From Streptomyces sp. S465 (lineage in GTDB: Bacteria > Actinomycetota > Actinomycetes > Streptomycetales > Streptomycetaceae), in NCBI RefSeq assembly GCF_026898115.1, contig NZ_CP114036.1, positions 7,248,001 to 7,312,000 of the forward strand: a stretch of DNA of 64,000 nt. Reading direction: 5' to 3'. Positions 41,100 through 50,160 of this stretch are shown in pieces. Under the pieces are notes generated by a model. The model was not told where the DNA came from. It made no database searches and saw only the letters and a program-made list of their open reading frames with translations. Positions within the stretch are counted from its first letter, which is position 1. Each line of letters starts with the position of its first letter. Both the position numbers and the translations under genes were made by a program.

Positions 41100-43586
41100 A
41101 TGGAGTACGGCACGTCGCGCTGCGGCGACGGCCGGGGCGAGCCGCCCGCGGTGCCGGAGCAGCGCACGGGTGTCCACGGGAGGATGCCGCTCGCGGTCGT
41201 CGTCATCGACGCCGACGGACTCGTCACGCACTGGAGTTCCGGGGCGCGCAGGCTCTTCGGACCCGCCCGCGAACAGGCCGTCGGCGCTCCCGCCGTCGAT
41301 CTGATGCCGGTCTCCGGCGCGTTGCGCGGCGCACACGTGCGCACCGACGCGACGGGCCACCCCGAACTCGACGACTCGCGGCTCGGCACCGTGTCCTACC
41401 CCACCGCGGGGCGGGCCCGTATGGCGGACCCGGACCATGGCCAGGCCGACGTCCTGTGGTGGGCGTACCCCCTGGTGGGTCCCGAACCGGAGCGGCTGCT
41501 GGTGCTGGCGGCGGACGCCAAGGGGGTGGGCGGCGGCGCGCTGGGGCAGGACGAGCGGATCGCACCGGTGTTCGCGCTGCACACCGAGTTCCCCGGCGCC
41601 GAGCGGCTGGCCGACCGGCTGCCGGACATCCTGCCCAACATGGGTCCGGCCACGGCCGGCCGGATCGTCGCCCAGGTGCTGGAACTGGGCTATCCGGTAC
41701 TGGAGATCAGCCGCTGTGAGCGGGTGCCGGTGACCCCGGACTGGGGGATGCCCCGCTACCGCGAGCGCCTGGCGCGCCAGGAGGCCGTGCGGCGGCGCGG
41801 GGTCGTGGCGGACGGCGCGCCGGAGCAGGCGCACGCCCCCGAGCGGCCGCTGGACCCCGGCGATGTGGACCTGGAGCACGCGGCGGTCCGTGAGCGGCTG
41901 GAGTTCCTCAACGAGGTCAGCGGCCGCATCGGCACCTCCCTGGACCTCGCCCGCACCATCCGCGAGGTGACCAGCGCCGCCGTCCCGCGCTTCGCGGACT
42001 TCGCCGGGACGCATCTGCGCGCCCAGGTGCTGGCGGGCGAGGGGTTCCCCGAGGGCCCGCCCGACGTCACCACCGTCTGGCACCGTGTCTGGGTCGAGCA
42101 CAACGACGAACCGGGCCGCTGGGACGACACCGTGCCGGTCGGGGAGAGCATCGCGTTTCCCGATCACACCCCGTTCTTCCAGTGCATGGTCACCGGCGAT
42201 CCGGTGCTGATCCCGTACATCAGCGACGAGGTGGGCGACCGGATCGCCGGGCAGTTCGAGAAGCGCGACCTCAGACCCCTGATCAACGGCCGGTCGATCC
42301 TGATCGTGCCGCTCAAGGCGCGCGATGTGGTGCTGGGCTTCATGGTGCTGCTGCGGCGCCCCGGGCGTGAGCCGTTCGACGACATGGACCGCACGACCGG
42401 AGCCGAACTGGCCGCCCGCGCCGGGCTCGTCCTCGACAACGCCCGTATGTACACCCACCAGGAGAACGTCGCGGAGACGCTCCAGGACAGCATGCTGCCC
42501 CAGGTGACCCCGCGCATGGCGGGCTGTGACACCGCCACCCGCTATCTGCCCGGGACCCGGCTCGGCCGGGTCGGCGGCGACTGGTTCGACACCATCAAGC
42601 TGCCCGGTTCGCGCACCGCGCTGGTGGTCGGCGACGTCATGGGGCACGGGCTCACCTCGGCGGCCATGATGGGGCAGTTGCGCACCGCCGTGCAGACCAT
42701 GGCCGCGCTCGACCTGCCGCCCGCCCAGCTGCTGCGCAGCCTCGACGATCTGGCCCAGCGGCTCGGTGAGCACTACCTGGCCACCTGCCTGTACGCCGTC
42801 TACGACCCCGTCCGCTCCGAGCTGCTGATCGCCAACGCGGGCCATATCCCGCCCGTGCTGGTGCGGGCCCAGGACGGCCGCAGCGAGCTGCTGGACCTGC
42901 CGACCGGGGCGCCGGTCGGCGTGGGCGGAGTGCCCTTCGAGACCGTGACGGTGCGGGTGACGCCCGGCGACCGGCTGGTGCTGTGCACGGACGGCCTGGT
43001 CGAGGTGCGGGGCCAGGACATCGGCGCCGGGCTCGCCGCGCTGTGCGAGTCCGCGGCGCATCCGGCGGCGTCCATGGACGACGCGTGCGACACCATCATC
43101 CGGGCCCTCGCCGCCGCCTCCCGGGACCAGGACGGCCGTGGCGGCCGTAAGGACGACGTGGCGCTGTTGATGGCCCGGCTGAACGGTATCCCGGCCGAGG
43201 ACGTCGCCCAGTGGCGGCTCGCACTGGACCCCAGCGAGGTCGGGCGGGCCCGCCGGCTCGTGCGCGAGCGGCTGGTCCGGTGGGGGCTGCCGGAGGCCGT
43301 GGAAACCGCCGAGCTGCTGGTGAGCGAGGCGGTGACCAATGCGATACGGCATGCCCACACCCACCATGTGCGGCTGCGTCTGGTCCGCACGGACGCCCTG
43401 CTGTGCGAGGTCACCGACGACGACCACGAGGTGCCGGCGCTGCTGGGCGCGGACCGGGACGACGAGAGCGGGCGCGGGCTGCGGGTGATCAGCGAGCTGG
43501 CGCGCGAGTGGGGCACGAGCCGCACGGGGCGCGGTAAAACGGTCTGGTTCGAGCAGGCGTTGGCACACCCAGGGGAGCGGCGATGA
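41100..43586 (+). CDS. PAS-GAF-PP2C(SpoIIE)-HATPase signalling protein
   Basis: An 828-residue cytoplasmic regulator. About residues 30-140 form a PAS sensor, about 270-440 a GAF domain, about 460-690 a PP2C/SpoIIE serine phosphatase with metal-binding GGDWFDTI near 490 and VGDVMGHG near 512 plus NAGHIPP, and about 700-820 an anti-sigma-type histidine kinase-like ATPase (LLVSEAVTNAIRHA, DDESGRGLRVI). Such proteins control sigma factors by dephosphorylating anti-anti-sigma proteins and by binding them. ATG 41100 has GGAG ten bases upstream. A GGGTAT hexamer at 41015-41020 could be a sigma-B-like -10, but no proper -35 precedes it. Its stop overlaps a methyltransferase start. Confidence 0.92.
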   Translation: MEYGTSRCGDGRGEPPAVPEQRTGVHGRMPLAVVVIDADGLVTHWSSGARRLFGPAREQAVGAPAVDLMPVSGALRGAHVRTDATGHPELDDSRLGTVSYPTAGRARMADPDHGQADVLWWAYPLVGPEPERLLVLAADAKGVGGGALGQDERIAPVFALHTEFPGAERLADRLPDILPNMGPATAGRIVAQVLELGYPVLEISRCERVPVTPDWGMPRYRERLARQEAVRRRGVVADGAPEQAHAPERPLDPGDVDLEHAAVRERLEFLNEVSGRIGTSLDLARTIREVTSAAVPRFADFAGTHLRAQVLAGEGFPEGPPDVTTVWHRVWVEHNDEPGRWDDTVPVGESIAFPDHTPFFQCMVTGDPVLIPYISDEVGDRIAGQFEKRDLRPLINGRSILIVPLKARDVVLGFMVLLRRPGREPFDDMDRTTGAELAARAGLVLDNARMYTHQENVAETLQDSMLPQVTPRMAGCDTATRYLPGTRLGRVGGDWFDTIKLPGSRTALVVGDVMGHGLTSAAMMGQLRTAVQTMAALDLPPAQLLRSLDDLAQRLGEHYLATCLYAVYDPVRSELLIANAGHIPPVLVRAQDGRSELLDLPTGAPVGVGGVPFETVTVRVTPGDRLVLCTDGLVEVRGQDIGAGLAALCESAAHPAASMDDACDTIIRALAAASRDQDGRGGRKDDVALLMARLNGIPAEDVAQWRLALDPSEVGRARRLVRERLVRWGLPEAVETAELLVSEAVTNAIRHAHTHHVRLRLVRTDALLCEVTDDDHEVPALLGADRDDESGRGLRVISELAREWGTSRTGRGKTVWFEQALAHPGERR

Positions 43587-44302
43587 GCGTCTCGGAGCGC
43601 TACCGGCAGGCGTGGGAGAGCTACTGGCGGAACACCTCGGACGCTCCGGGGGACGCCATCTGGGACGCGGACCCCTCGCTGAGCGCGGCCCCGCACCTGG
43701 ACCTGCTGGCGCCGCACGCCGACCCGTCGCTGCCGATCGTCGACCTGGGCTGCGGCAACGGCACCCAGACCCGCTATCTGGCCACCCGCTTCGAACGGGC
43801 GCTGGGCGTCGACCTGTCCCGGGCGGCGGTGGAGCACGCACGGCGCGCCGACCCGGCGGGCGTGGCGGAGTACCAGCAGCTGAGCCTGACGGACGCGGCC
43901 GGAGTGCGGGAGCTGTCCCGGCGGCTCGGCGACGCCAACGTCTATATGCGTGCCGTCATCCACCAGAGCGACGCCCCCGACCGGCGCGCGGTCGCGGAGG
44001 CGGTGGCCACGCTGCTGGGGCGGCGCGGGCGGGGGTTCGTCGCGGAGCTGACGGCGGAGTCCAAGGCGGTGCTGGGCGAGCTGGCGGCGAGTCCGGGCGG
44101 TCCGCCGCCGAAGCTGCGCCGGGTCCTGGACCACGGGCTGCGGCCGGCCGACGCGGCGGACAAGGAGATCCCGGAGGTGCTGGCGGAGGCCGGGCTGGAG
44201 ATCCTGGCCGAGGGCCCGACGGCGCTGGCCCAGACGGAGCGGTGGCCGGACGGCTCACGGGTCGAGCTGCCGGCCCGCTGGTTCGTGGTGTCGCGGGCGT
44301 AG
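43583..44302 (+). CDS. Class I SAM-dependent methyltransferase
   Basis: A 239-residue methyltransferase with motif I VDLGCGNGTQTRYLA and an acidic motif II GVDLSRAAVEHARR. Later motifs are weaker (NVYMRAVIHQS). The substrate is unknown. The start overlaps the phosphatase stop as ATGA, so it is translationally coupled to the signalling protein. It could modify a small molecule or a protein of that circuit, or simply be a passenger. Confidence 0.85.
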   Translation: MSVSERYRQAWESYWRNTSDAPGDAIWDADPSLSAAPHLDLLAPHADPSLPIVDLGCGNGTQTRYLATRFERALGVDLSRAAVEHARRADPAGVAEYQQLSLTDAAGVRELSRRLGDANVYMRAVIHQSDAPDRRAVAEAVATLLGRRGRGFVAELTAESKAVLGELAASPGGPPPKLRRVLDHGLRPADAADKEIPEVLAEAGLEILAEGPTALAQTERWPDGSRVELPARWFVVSRA

Positions 44303-44384
44303 CGCCGGCCCGGTGGACGGCGGCGGGCGCACACCGGGGCGGAACGGACCCGGTCACCGGGGTGTGGCCAGTGGATTGGACCAG

Positions 44385-44393
44385 TTATCCACA
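44385..44393 (+). promoter_or_regulatory. Perfect DnaA-box sequence TTATCCACA
   Basis: A single consensus DnaA box stands 42 bases before the next gene. The Streptomyces-preferred form is TTGTCCACA. Only one copy is seen, so it is no replication origin; it could be chance or a DnaA-titrating/regulatory site. Confidence 0.4.
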
Positions 44394-44434
44394 GGGGTGG
44401 TTCGGGTCCGTCGCGGCGCGTAACGTGACGAGGC

Positions 44435-45268
44435 ATGAAGATCCTCATCAGCGCCGACATGGAGGGCGCCACCGGCGTGACCTGGCCGGCTGATGTGCTG
44501 CCCGGCACCCCGCAGTGGGAGCGCTGTCGCCGGCTGTTCACCTCCGATGTGAGCGCGGCCGTCGCCGGGTTCCTCGACGGCGGCGCGGACGAGGTGCTCA
44601 TCAACGAGGCGCACTGGAGCATGCGCAATCTGCTGCTCGAGGAGCTGGACGAGCGGGCCCAGATGCTCACCGGGCGGCACAAGAGCCTGAGCATGGTCGA
44701 GGGGGTGCAGCACGGCGATGTGGACGGTGTGGCCTTCGTCGGCTACCACACCGGCGCGGGCACCGAGGGCGTCCTCGCCCACACCTATCTCGCCAACTCC
44801 ATCACCGGGGTGTGGGTGGACGGCGCACGGGCGAGTGAGGGCCTGCTCAACGCCCTGGTGGTCGCCGAGTACGGGGTGCCGGTGGTGCTGGTGACCGGGG
44901 ACGACAAGACCTGTGAGGACGCCAGGGGCTATGCGCCGCACGCCCGTTCGGTCGCGGTCAAGGACTATGTCTCGCGCTATGCGGCGGTGTGCCGCACCCC
45001 CGCCCGCACGGCCGCGGACATCCGGGCGGCGGCGCGGGAGGCGGCGGTGCTGGCGGTGCGCCATGAGCCCGCCCGCGGCGGGCCGTTCACGGTGGAGCTG
45101 GAATTCGACGCCGAGCATCTGGTGGGGGCGGCGAGCGTCGTACCGGGCGTGGAGCGCAGCGGCGAGCGGCGCGTCGCCTACACCTCACCGACCATGTACG
45201 AGGGCATCCGCTGCTTCAAGGCCGTCACGACGGTCGTGTCGGCCGCGGTGGAGGAGCAGTATGGCTGA
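44435..45268 (+). CDS. dppA: M55 family zinc D-aminopeptidase (DppA-like)
   Basis: A 277-residue zinc peptidase of the DppA family, which releases D-amino acids such as D-Ala from short peptides, forming decameric rings. Ligands are readable as Asp8 and Glu10 (SADMEG), His60 (NEAHWSMRN) and His105 (GYHTGAG). The ATG has GAGG almost touching it, so translation may start with little or no leader. It opens a chain of coupled genes: the M20 peptidase start lies eight bases inside its 3' end. A role in peptidoglycan-peptide salvage is plausible. Confidence 0.9.
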   Translation: MKILISADMEGATGVTWPADVLPGTPQWERCRRLFTSDVSAAVAGFLDGGADEVLINEAHWSMRNLLLEELDERAQMLTGRHKSLSMVEGVQHGDVDGVAFVGYHTGAGTEGVLAHTYLANSITGVWVDGARASEGLLNALVVAEYGVPVVLVTGDDKTCEDARGYAPHARSVAVKDYVSRYAAVCRTPARTAADIRAAAREAAVLAVRHEPARGGPFTVELEFDAEHLVGAASVVPGVERSGERRVAYTSPTMYEGIRCFKAVTTVVSAAVEEQYG

Positions 45269-46601
45269 CCTGGACCATCCCGAGGCGATCGACGCCCAGG
45301 CGCTGGAGGAGGTGGTGCGGTTCACCTCCGAGCTGATCAGAATCGACACCACCAACCGCGGCGGGGGTGACTGCTCCGAGCGCCCGGCCGCCGAGTATGT
45401 GGCCGAGATGCTCGGCGACGTGGAGATCGAGCCCACTTTGCTGGAGCGGTCGCCGGGGCGCACCAACGTCGTGGCCCGGATCGAGGGCACCGATCCGGCC
45501 GCGCCCGCGCTGCTGGTCCACGGCCATCTGGACGTGGTGCCCGCCGAGCCCGCCGACTGGACCGTGCACCCCTTCTCCGGGGAGGTGCGCGACGGGGTCG
45601 TCTGGGGCCGGGGCGCCATCGACATGAAGGACATGGACGCGATGGTGCTCGCCGTCGTCCGGGCCTGGGCGCGCACGGGCGTGCGGCCGCGCCGGGACAT
45701 CGTGCTGGCCTTCACCGCCGATGAGGAGGACAGCGCCGCCTGGGGCGCCGGCTTCCTCGCCGAGCGGCACGCCGGGCTCTTCGAGGGCTGCACCGAGGGC
45801 ATCAGCGAATCCGGGGCCTTCACCTTCCATGCCGGGGCCGGGAGGCGGATCTACCCCATCGCGGCGGGGGAGCGCGGCACGGCCTGGCTGAAGCTCACCG
45901 CCCACGGCCGGGCCGGACACGGCTCCAAGGTCAACCGGGCCAACGCGGTCAGCCGGCTGGCCGCCGCCGTCGCCCGGATCGGTGAGCACAGCTGGCCGGT
46001 CCGGCTGACGCCCACGGTGAAGGCCGCACTCACCGAACTGGCCGCGCTCCAGGGCATCCCGGCCGATGTGGACGCCGCGGACTTCGACGTCGACGCCCTG
46101 CTGGCCGAGCTGGGGCCCGCCGCCGCCCTGATCGAGCCCACCGTGCGCAACAGCGCCAACCCCACGGTGCTGGAGGCCGGCTACAAGGTCAATGTGATCC
46201 CGGGCAGCGCCACCGCGTTCGTGGACGGGCGGATACTGCCCGGCGGCGAGGAGGAGTTCCAGGACACCCTCGACCGGCTCACCGGGCCGGATGTGGAGTG
46301 GGAGTTCCACCACCGGGAGCGCCCGCTGCAAGCGCCGGTCGACACCCCCACCTACCGGGCGATGCGCACCGCCGTCGAGCACTTCGACCCGGGCGCCCGC
46401 GCCGTGCCCTACTGCATGTCGGGCGGCACCGACGCCAAGCAGTTCTCCCGGCTCGGCATCACCGGATACGGCTTCTCGCCGCTGCGCCTGCCCGAGGGCT
46501 TCGACTATCAGGCGCTCTATCACGCCGTGGACGAGCGGGTGCCGGTGGAGGCCCTGCACTTCGGCGTCCGGGTGCTCGACCACTTCCTGCGGAGGGCGTG
46601 A
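45261..46601 (+). CDS. M20/M25/M40 family metallopeptidase
   Basis: A 446-residue co-catalytic zinc hydrolase of the ArgE/DapE/CPG2 family. Metal ligands appear in LLVHGHLDVVPA (His, Asp), WGRGAIDMKD (Asp) and the catalytic ADEEDSAAWG (Glu-Glu). The dimerisation lid follows, with GHGSKVNRANAVSRLA. The family cleaves dipeptides or N-acyl amino acids; together with DppA and the S9 peptidase it suggests stepwise peptide degradation. ATG 45261 overlaps the dppA stop; the long frame upstream of it is a shadow. GGAGGAG precedes the start. Confidence 0.9.
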   Translation: MADLDHPEAIDAQALEEVVRFTSELIRIDTTNRGGGDCSERPAAEYVAEMLGDVEIEPTLLERSPGRTNVVARIEGTDPAAPALLVHGHLDVVPAEPADWTVHPFSGEVRDGVVWGRGAIDMKDMDAMVLAVVRAWARTGVRPRRDIVLAFTADEEDSAAWGAGFLAERHAGLFEGCTEGISESGAFTFHAGAGRRIYPIAAGERGTAWLKLTAHGRAGHGSKVNRANAVSRLAAAVARIGEHSWPVRLTPTVKAALTELAALQGIPADVDAADFDVDALLAELGPAAALIEPTVRNSANPTVLEAGYKVNVIPGSATAFVDGRILPGGEEEFQDTLDRLTGPDVEWEFHHRERPLQAPVDTPTYRAMRTAVEHFDPGARAVPYCMSGGTDAKQFSRLGITGYGFSPLRLPEGFDYQALYHAVDERVPVEALHFGVRVLDHFLRRA

Positions 46602-46607
46602 GAGACG

Positions 46608-48743
46608 GTGCGGCAGCAGACATCGGCACAGCAGCAGACGGCGGCACAGCAGCAGACGGCGGCACAGCAGCAGACATCGGCACAGCGGCGGACAGTGGTC
46701 ACGGCCCCCTACGGAACCTGGCGCTCCCCGATCGACGCCGCGCTCGTCGCCTCCCGCGACGGCCATCCGGAGTATGTGGGCACGGTCGGCGAGGAGGTGT
46801 GGTGGACCGCGCCGCGCCCCGAGGAGGGCGGCCGCCGCGCCCTGATCCGGCGGCGGACCGACGGCGCGGAAGTGGCGGTGCTGGCCCCGCCGTGGAATGT
46901 GCGCAGCAAGGTGATGGGGTACGGAGGGATGCCCTGGGCCGCGGTGGACCGCGCGCGCGGCGGCCCGCTGGTGGTGTTCGTCCACTTCGCCGATCAGCGG
47001 CTGTACGTCCATGAGCCGGACGCCCCGGCCCAGGGCCCGCCGCGCCCGCTGACCCCGCTGTCTGCGGTGGGGGAGGGGCTGCGCTGGGCGGATCCGGTGA
47101 TCCATCCGGACCGCGGCGAGGTGTGGTGTGTGCTGGAGGAGTTCACGGGCGAGGGGCCGACGGATGTGCGGCGGGTGATCGCCGCCGTGCCGCTGGACGG
47201 CTCGGCCGCCGAGGACCGGACGGCGGTGCGGGAGCTGACCGGCGACCGGCACCGCTTCCTCACCGGGCCCCGGCTCTCGCCCGACGGCCGGCGGGCCGCC
47301 TGGATCGTCTGGGACCACCCCCGGATGCCCTGGGACGGCACCGAGGTGATGCTGGCCGATGTCGCGGAGGACGGCTCCCTCACCGGCGCCCGGACGGTGC
47401 TGGGCGGGCCGGACGAGGCGGTCGCCCAGATCGAGTGGGCCGAGGACGGCGCGCTGCTCGCGGCCACGGACCGCACCGGCTGGTGGAATCTGCACCGCCT
47501 GGAGCCGCCGGCGGAGGCGGCCGGCGCCACGGCGTGGGACCGGGCCCGGCCGGTGGCGCTGTGTCCCCGGGAGGAGGAGTTCGCCGGGCCGCTGTGGAAG
47601 CTCGGCCACCGCTGGTTCGCCCCGCTGTCCGGCGGTCTGATCGCGGTGCTGCACGGCCGGGGCGCGATGACCCTCGGCATCCTCGATCCACGGACCGGCG
47701 ATCCCGCCGATGTGCCGGGCCCCTGGACCGAATGGGAGCCCACGCTGGCCGTGAACGGCACACGGGTGGTCGGCGTCGCGGCGAGCCCGCACAGCGGCCA
47801 TGAGGTGGTCGAGCTGGACGTCTGCACCGGCCGCTCCCGGACCATCGGCAGCGCTCACACCGACCCCGTGGACCCCGCGTACCACCCCCGGCCGCGGACC
47901 CGCACCTTCACGGGTCTGGGCGGCCGGGAGATCCACGCCCAGGTGTATCCGCCGCACCATCCCGGCCACACCGCGCCGGAAGGTGAGCTTCCGCCGTATG
48001 TGATCTGGGCCCACGGCGGGCCCACCGGCCGCGCCCCGCTCGTGCTCGACCTGGAGATCGCCTATTTCACCTCACGCGGCATCGGCGTCGCCGAGGTCAA
48101 CTACGGCGGCTCCACGGGCTACGGCCGCGCCTACCGCGAGCGGCTGCGCGGGCAATGGGGCGTGGTCGATGTCGAGGACTGCGCCGCCGTGGCCGAGGCG
48201 CTCGCCGACGAGGGCACCGCCGACCGCGCCCGGCTCGCGATCCGCGGCGGCAGCGCGGGCGGCTGGACGGCGGCCGCCTCCCTCACCGCCACCGAGCTGT
48301 ACGCCTGCGCCACCGTCAGCTACCCCATCCTCGACCTGGTCTCCTGGGCCACCGGCGGCACCCATGACTTCGAGTCCCGCTACACCGAATCGCTGGTCGG
48401 CCCGCTCGCGGAGGTGGCGGACCGCTACCGCGAGCGCTCTCCGCTGTACCGGGCCGACCGCGTCGGCTCGCCCTTTGTGCTGCTCCAGGGGCTGGACGAC
48501 ACCATCTGCCCGCCCGAGCAGTGCGAGCGGTTCCTGGCGGCGGTCTCCGGACGCGGCGTACCGCACGCCTACCTCACCTTCGAGGGCGAGGGCCACGGCT
48601 TCCGCCGGGCCGATACGATGATCCGCGCCTTGGAGGCCGAATTGTCGCTGTACATCCAGACCTTCGGACTGCACAGATCCGATGTGCCCACCCTGGAGCT
48701 GCTGACGTCAGCGGCCCCGAACTCCACTGGAGGAGCGAGTTGA
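46608..48743 (+). CDS. S9-family prolyl-oligopeptidase-like serine peptidase
   Basis: A 711-residue cytoplasmic peptidase: a beta-propeller from about residue 40 to 440 and an alpha/beta-hydrolase domain after it. The catalytic serine is Ser549 in RGGSAGGW, the acid lies in LDDTICPPE and the histidine in EGEGHGF. GTG 46608 has GGAGG 12 bases upstream and lies six bases after the M20 stop. The first 29 residues are four Gln-rich 6-residue repeats; homologous sequence starts only at TVVTAPYGTW, so GTG 46695 could be the ancestral start. The downstream gene begins in the overlap TTGA. Confidence 0.9.
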   Translation: MRQQTSAQQQTAAQQQTAAQQQTSAQRRTVVTAPYGTWRSPIDAALVASRDGHPEYVGTVGEEVWWTAPRPEEGGRRALIRRRTDGAEVAVLAPPWNVRSKVMGYGGMPWAAVDRARGGPLVVFVHFADQRLYVHEPDAPAQGPPRPLTPLSAVGEGLRWADPVIHPDRGEVWCVLEEFTGEGPTDVRRVIAAVPLDGSAAEDRTAVRELTGDRHRFLTGPRLSPDGRRAAWIVWDHPRMPWDGTEVMLADVAEDGSLTGARTVLGGPDEAVAQIEWAEDGALLAATDRTGWWNLHRLEPPAEAAGATAWDRARPVALCPREEEFAGPLWKLGHRWFAPLSGGLIAVLHGRGAMTLGILDPRTGDPADVPGPWTEWEPTLAVNGTRVVGVAASPHSGHEVVELDVCTGRSRTIGSAHTDPVDPAYHPRPRTRTFTGLGGREIHAQVYPPHHPGHTAPEGELPPYVIWAHGGPTGRAPLVLDLEIAYFTSRGIGVAEVNYGGSTGYGRAYRERLRGQWGVVDVEDCAAVAEALADEGTADRARLAIRGGSAGGWTAAASLTATELYACATVSYPILDLVSWATGGTHDFESRYTESLVGPLAEVADRYRERSPLYRADRVGSPFVLLQGLDDTICPPEQCERFLAAVSGRGVPHAYLTFEGEGHGFRRADTMIRALEAELSLYIQTFGLHRSDVPTLELLTSAAPNSTGGAS
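46620..46691 (+). repeat. Four 18-bp repeats at the S9 peptidase N-terminus
   Basis: Units ACATCGGCACAGCAGCAG, ACGGCGGCACAGCAGCAG (twice) and ACATCGGCACAGCGGCGG encode T(S/A)AQQQ blocks. They are in frame with the gene and follow its GTG, suggesting a recent slippage expansion in the translation-initiation region. Confidence 0.9.
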
Positions 48744-49483
48744 CACCCCCACCGGCCCCGCGCGTCCTCGGCCGTGAGCCGCTGCCCGCCGCCGTCGCCG
48801 ACGCCTGGCCGCAGGGCGGCGAGCCCGAGACCTGGCTGCTGAACGTCTCCCGGTACACGGCGGCCATGGACACGGGCGCACCCGGCAAGACCCTGGACGC
48901 CGAGGAGCGGGAGCGGGCCGCGAAGTTCCTGCGGGCGGAGGACGGCGAGCGCTATACGGCGGCCCATATGGGGCTGCGCGAGCTGCTCGGCGCCTATCTG
49001 GGCCTGGCCCCGTCCGATGTGCCGTTCACCCGTGAGCCGTGCCCCGGCTGCGGCGGTCCGCACGGCCGCCCCGCCGTCTCCGGCACCCCGCTGCACTTCA
49101 ACATGTCACACGCCGGTGATCTGGTGCTCTTCGCCTTCGCCGGCACCCCGGTCGGCGTGGATGTGGAGAAGCTCCAGCCCGTCTCGGTGGTCGACCAGGT
49201 CGCCGAGAGCCTGCATCCGAGGGAGCGCGCCGAGCTGAGCGCGCTGTCGCAGGCCGACCGGCCCGCCGCCTTCGCCCGCTGCTGGACCCGCAAGGAGGCG
49301 TATCTCAAGGGCCTGGGCACCGGTCTCTCCCGGGACCCGGCGGTCAACTACGTGGGCACCGGGCTCACCCCCGTGCCGGTCGGCCCGTGGACCATGACCG
49401 ACATCCCGGTGGACGAGGGCATATCCGGTGGCGCCGGTTATGCGGCGGCCATGGCGCTGCTGTCATCATCGCCGCATGTCTGA
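48740..49483 (+). CDS. 4'-Phosphopantetheinyl transferase (Sfp-type)
   Basis: A 247-residue Sfp/Gsp-type transferase, which attaches the phosphopantetheine arm of CoA to carrier proteins of polyketide, nonribosomal-peptide or fatty-acid synthases. The Mg-binding motif is VGVDVEKLQ and the second motif is CWTRKEAYLKGLGTGL; the CPGCGGPHGRP segment before them is usual for this group. Start is TTG 48740, inside the S9 stop (TTGA), with an excellent GGAGGAG site; a frame open farther upstream is shadow. Its place in a peptidase operon is odd, and it could be a housekeeping activator for the genome's secondary metabolism. Confidence 0.9.
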   Translation: MTPPPAPRVLGREPLPAAVADAWPQGGEPETWLLNVSRYTAAMDTGAPGKTLDAEERERAAKFLRAEDGERYTAAHMGLRELLGAYLGLAPSDVPFTREPCPGCGGPHGRPAVSGTPLHFNMSHAGDLVLFAFAGTPVGVDVEKLQPVSVVDQVAESLHPRERAELSALSQADRPAAFARCWTRKEAYLKGLGTGLSRDPAVNYVGTGLTPVPVGPWTMTDIPVDEGISGGAGYAAAMALLSSSPHV

Positions 49484-50042
49484 CATCCGGTACGTCAGCG
49501 AGGGAACCCGGGCGGCCATCCGCCGCACCCGCCGCGAGGACGGTGCGGAGTTCATCCGGCGCGCCCGGGAGAGCGTGGCGTTCCACCGCCCCTGGCTCAC
49601 CCTTCCCACCACGGAGCAGGCGTATGAGTACTACATCAGCCAGCTGGAGCGCGAGGACCGCGAGGGCTTCCTCGTCTGCGTCCGGACAACCGGTGACCTC
49701 GCCGGGTTCATCAACATCAACAACATCGTGCGCGGCGCCTTCCAGTGCGGCTCGATCGGCTACGGGGCCTTTCCGCCCGCCGCCGGACAGGGCTATATGT
49801 CCGAGGGGCTCGGGCTCGTGCTGCGCCACGCCTTCGGGCCGCTGGGGCTGCACCGCGTGGAGGTCAACATCCAGCCGGGCAACAAGGCGTCGATCGGGCT
49901 GGTGAAGCGCCATGGCTTCCGGCTGGAGGGATTCTCCCCCGACTTCCTCCACATCGAGGGCGCCTGGCGCGACCACGAGCGCTGGGCCATGACCAGCGAC
50001 ATGCTGGACAGCGGCCCGGAGCCGGCTGACGGTCCCGCCTGA
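49476..50042 (+). CDS. GNAT acetyltransferase, RimJ/RimL type
   Basis: A 188-residue N-acetyltransferase with the RimJ/RimL pattern: FININ strand, acetyl-CoA pyrophosphate loop near GYGAFPPAAGQGYMSEGLGLVL, then LHRVEVNIQPGNKASIGLVKRHGFRLEGF. Family members acetylate N-termini of ribosomal proteins, antibiotics or small amines; the substrate here is unknown. ATG 49476 overlaps the transferase stop by eight bases, closing the coupled five-gene series that begins with dppA. Confidence 0.88.
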   Translation: MSDIRYVSEGTRAAIRRTRREDGAEFIRRARESVAFHRPWLTLPTTEQAYEYYISQLEREDREGFLVCVRTTGDLAGFININNIVRGAFQCGSIGYGAFPPAAGQGYMSEGLGLVLRHAFGPLGLHRVEVNIQPGNKASIGLVKRHGFRLEGFSPDFLHIEGAWRDHERWAMTSDMLDSGPEPADGPA

Positions 50043-50160
50043 CGGGGCGGCCTGATCGGTCCCGTAGCGCTCTGTTCAGCCGGCCCGCGACGTTGTTCCA
50101 TGGGTCACCTGACGGTCGCCGCAGCCGAGGTGGCCCAAGGCAGTCGGAGCGAGGGAGCCC

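Noticed and set aside
44385..44393. Replication origin
   Set aside because: Only one DnaA box, no AT-rich region and no dnaA/dnaN neighbours.
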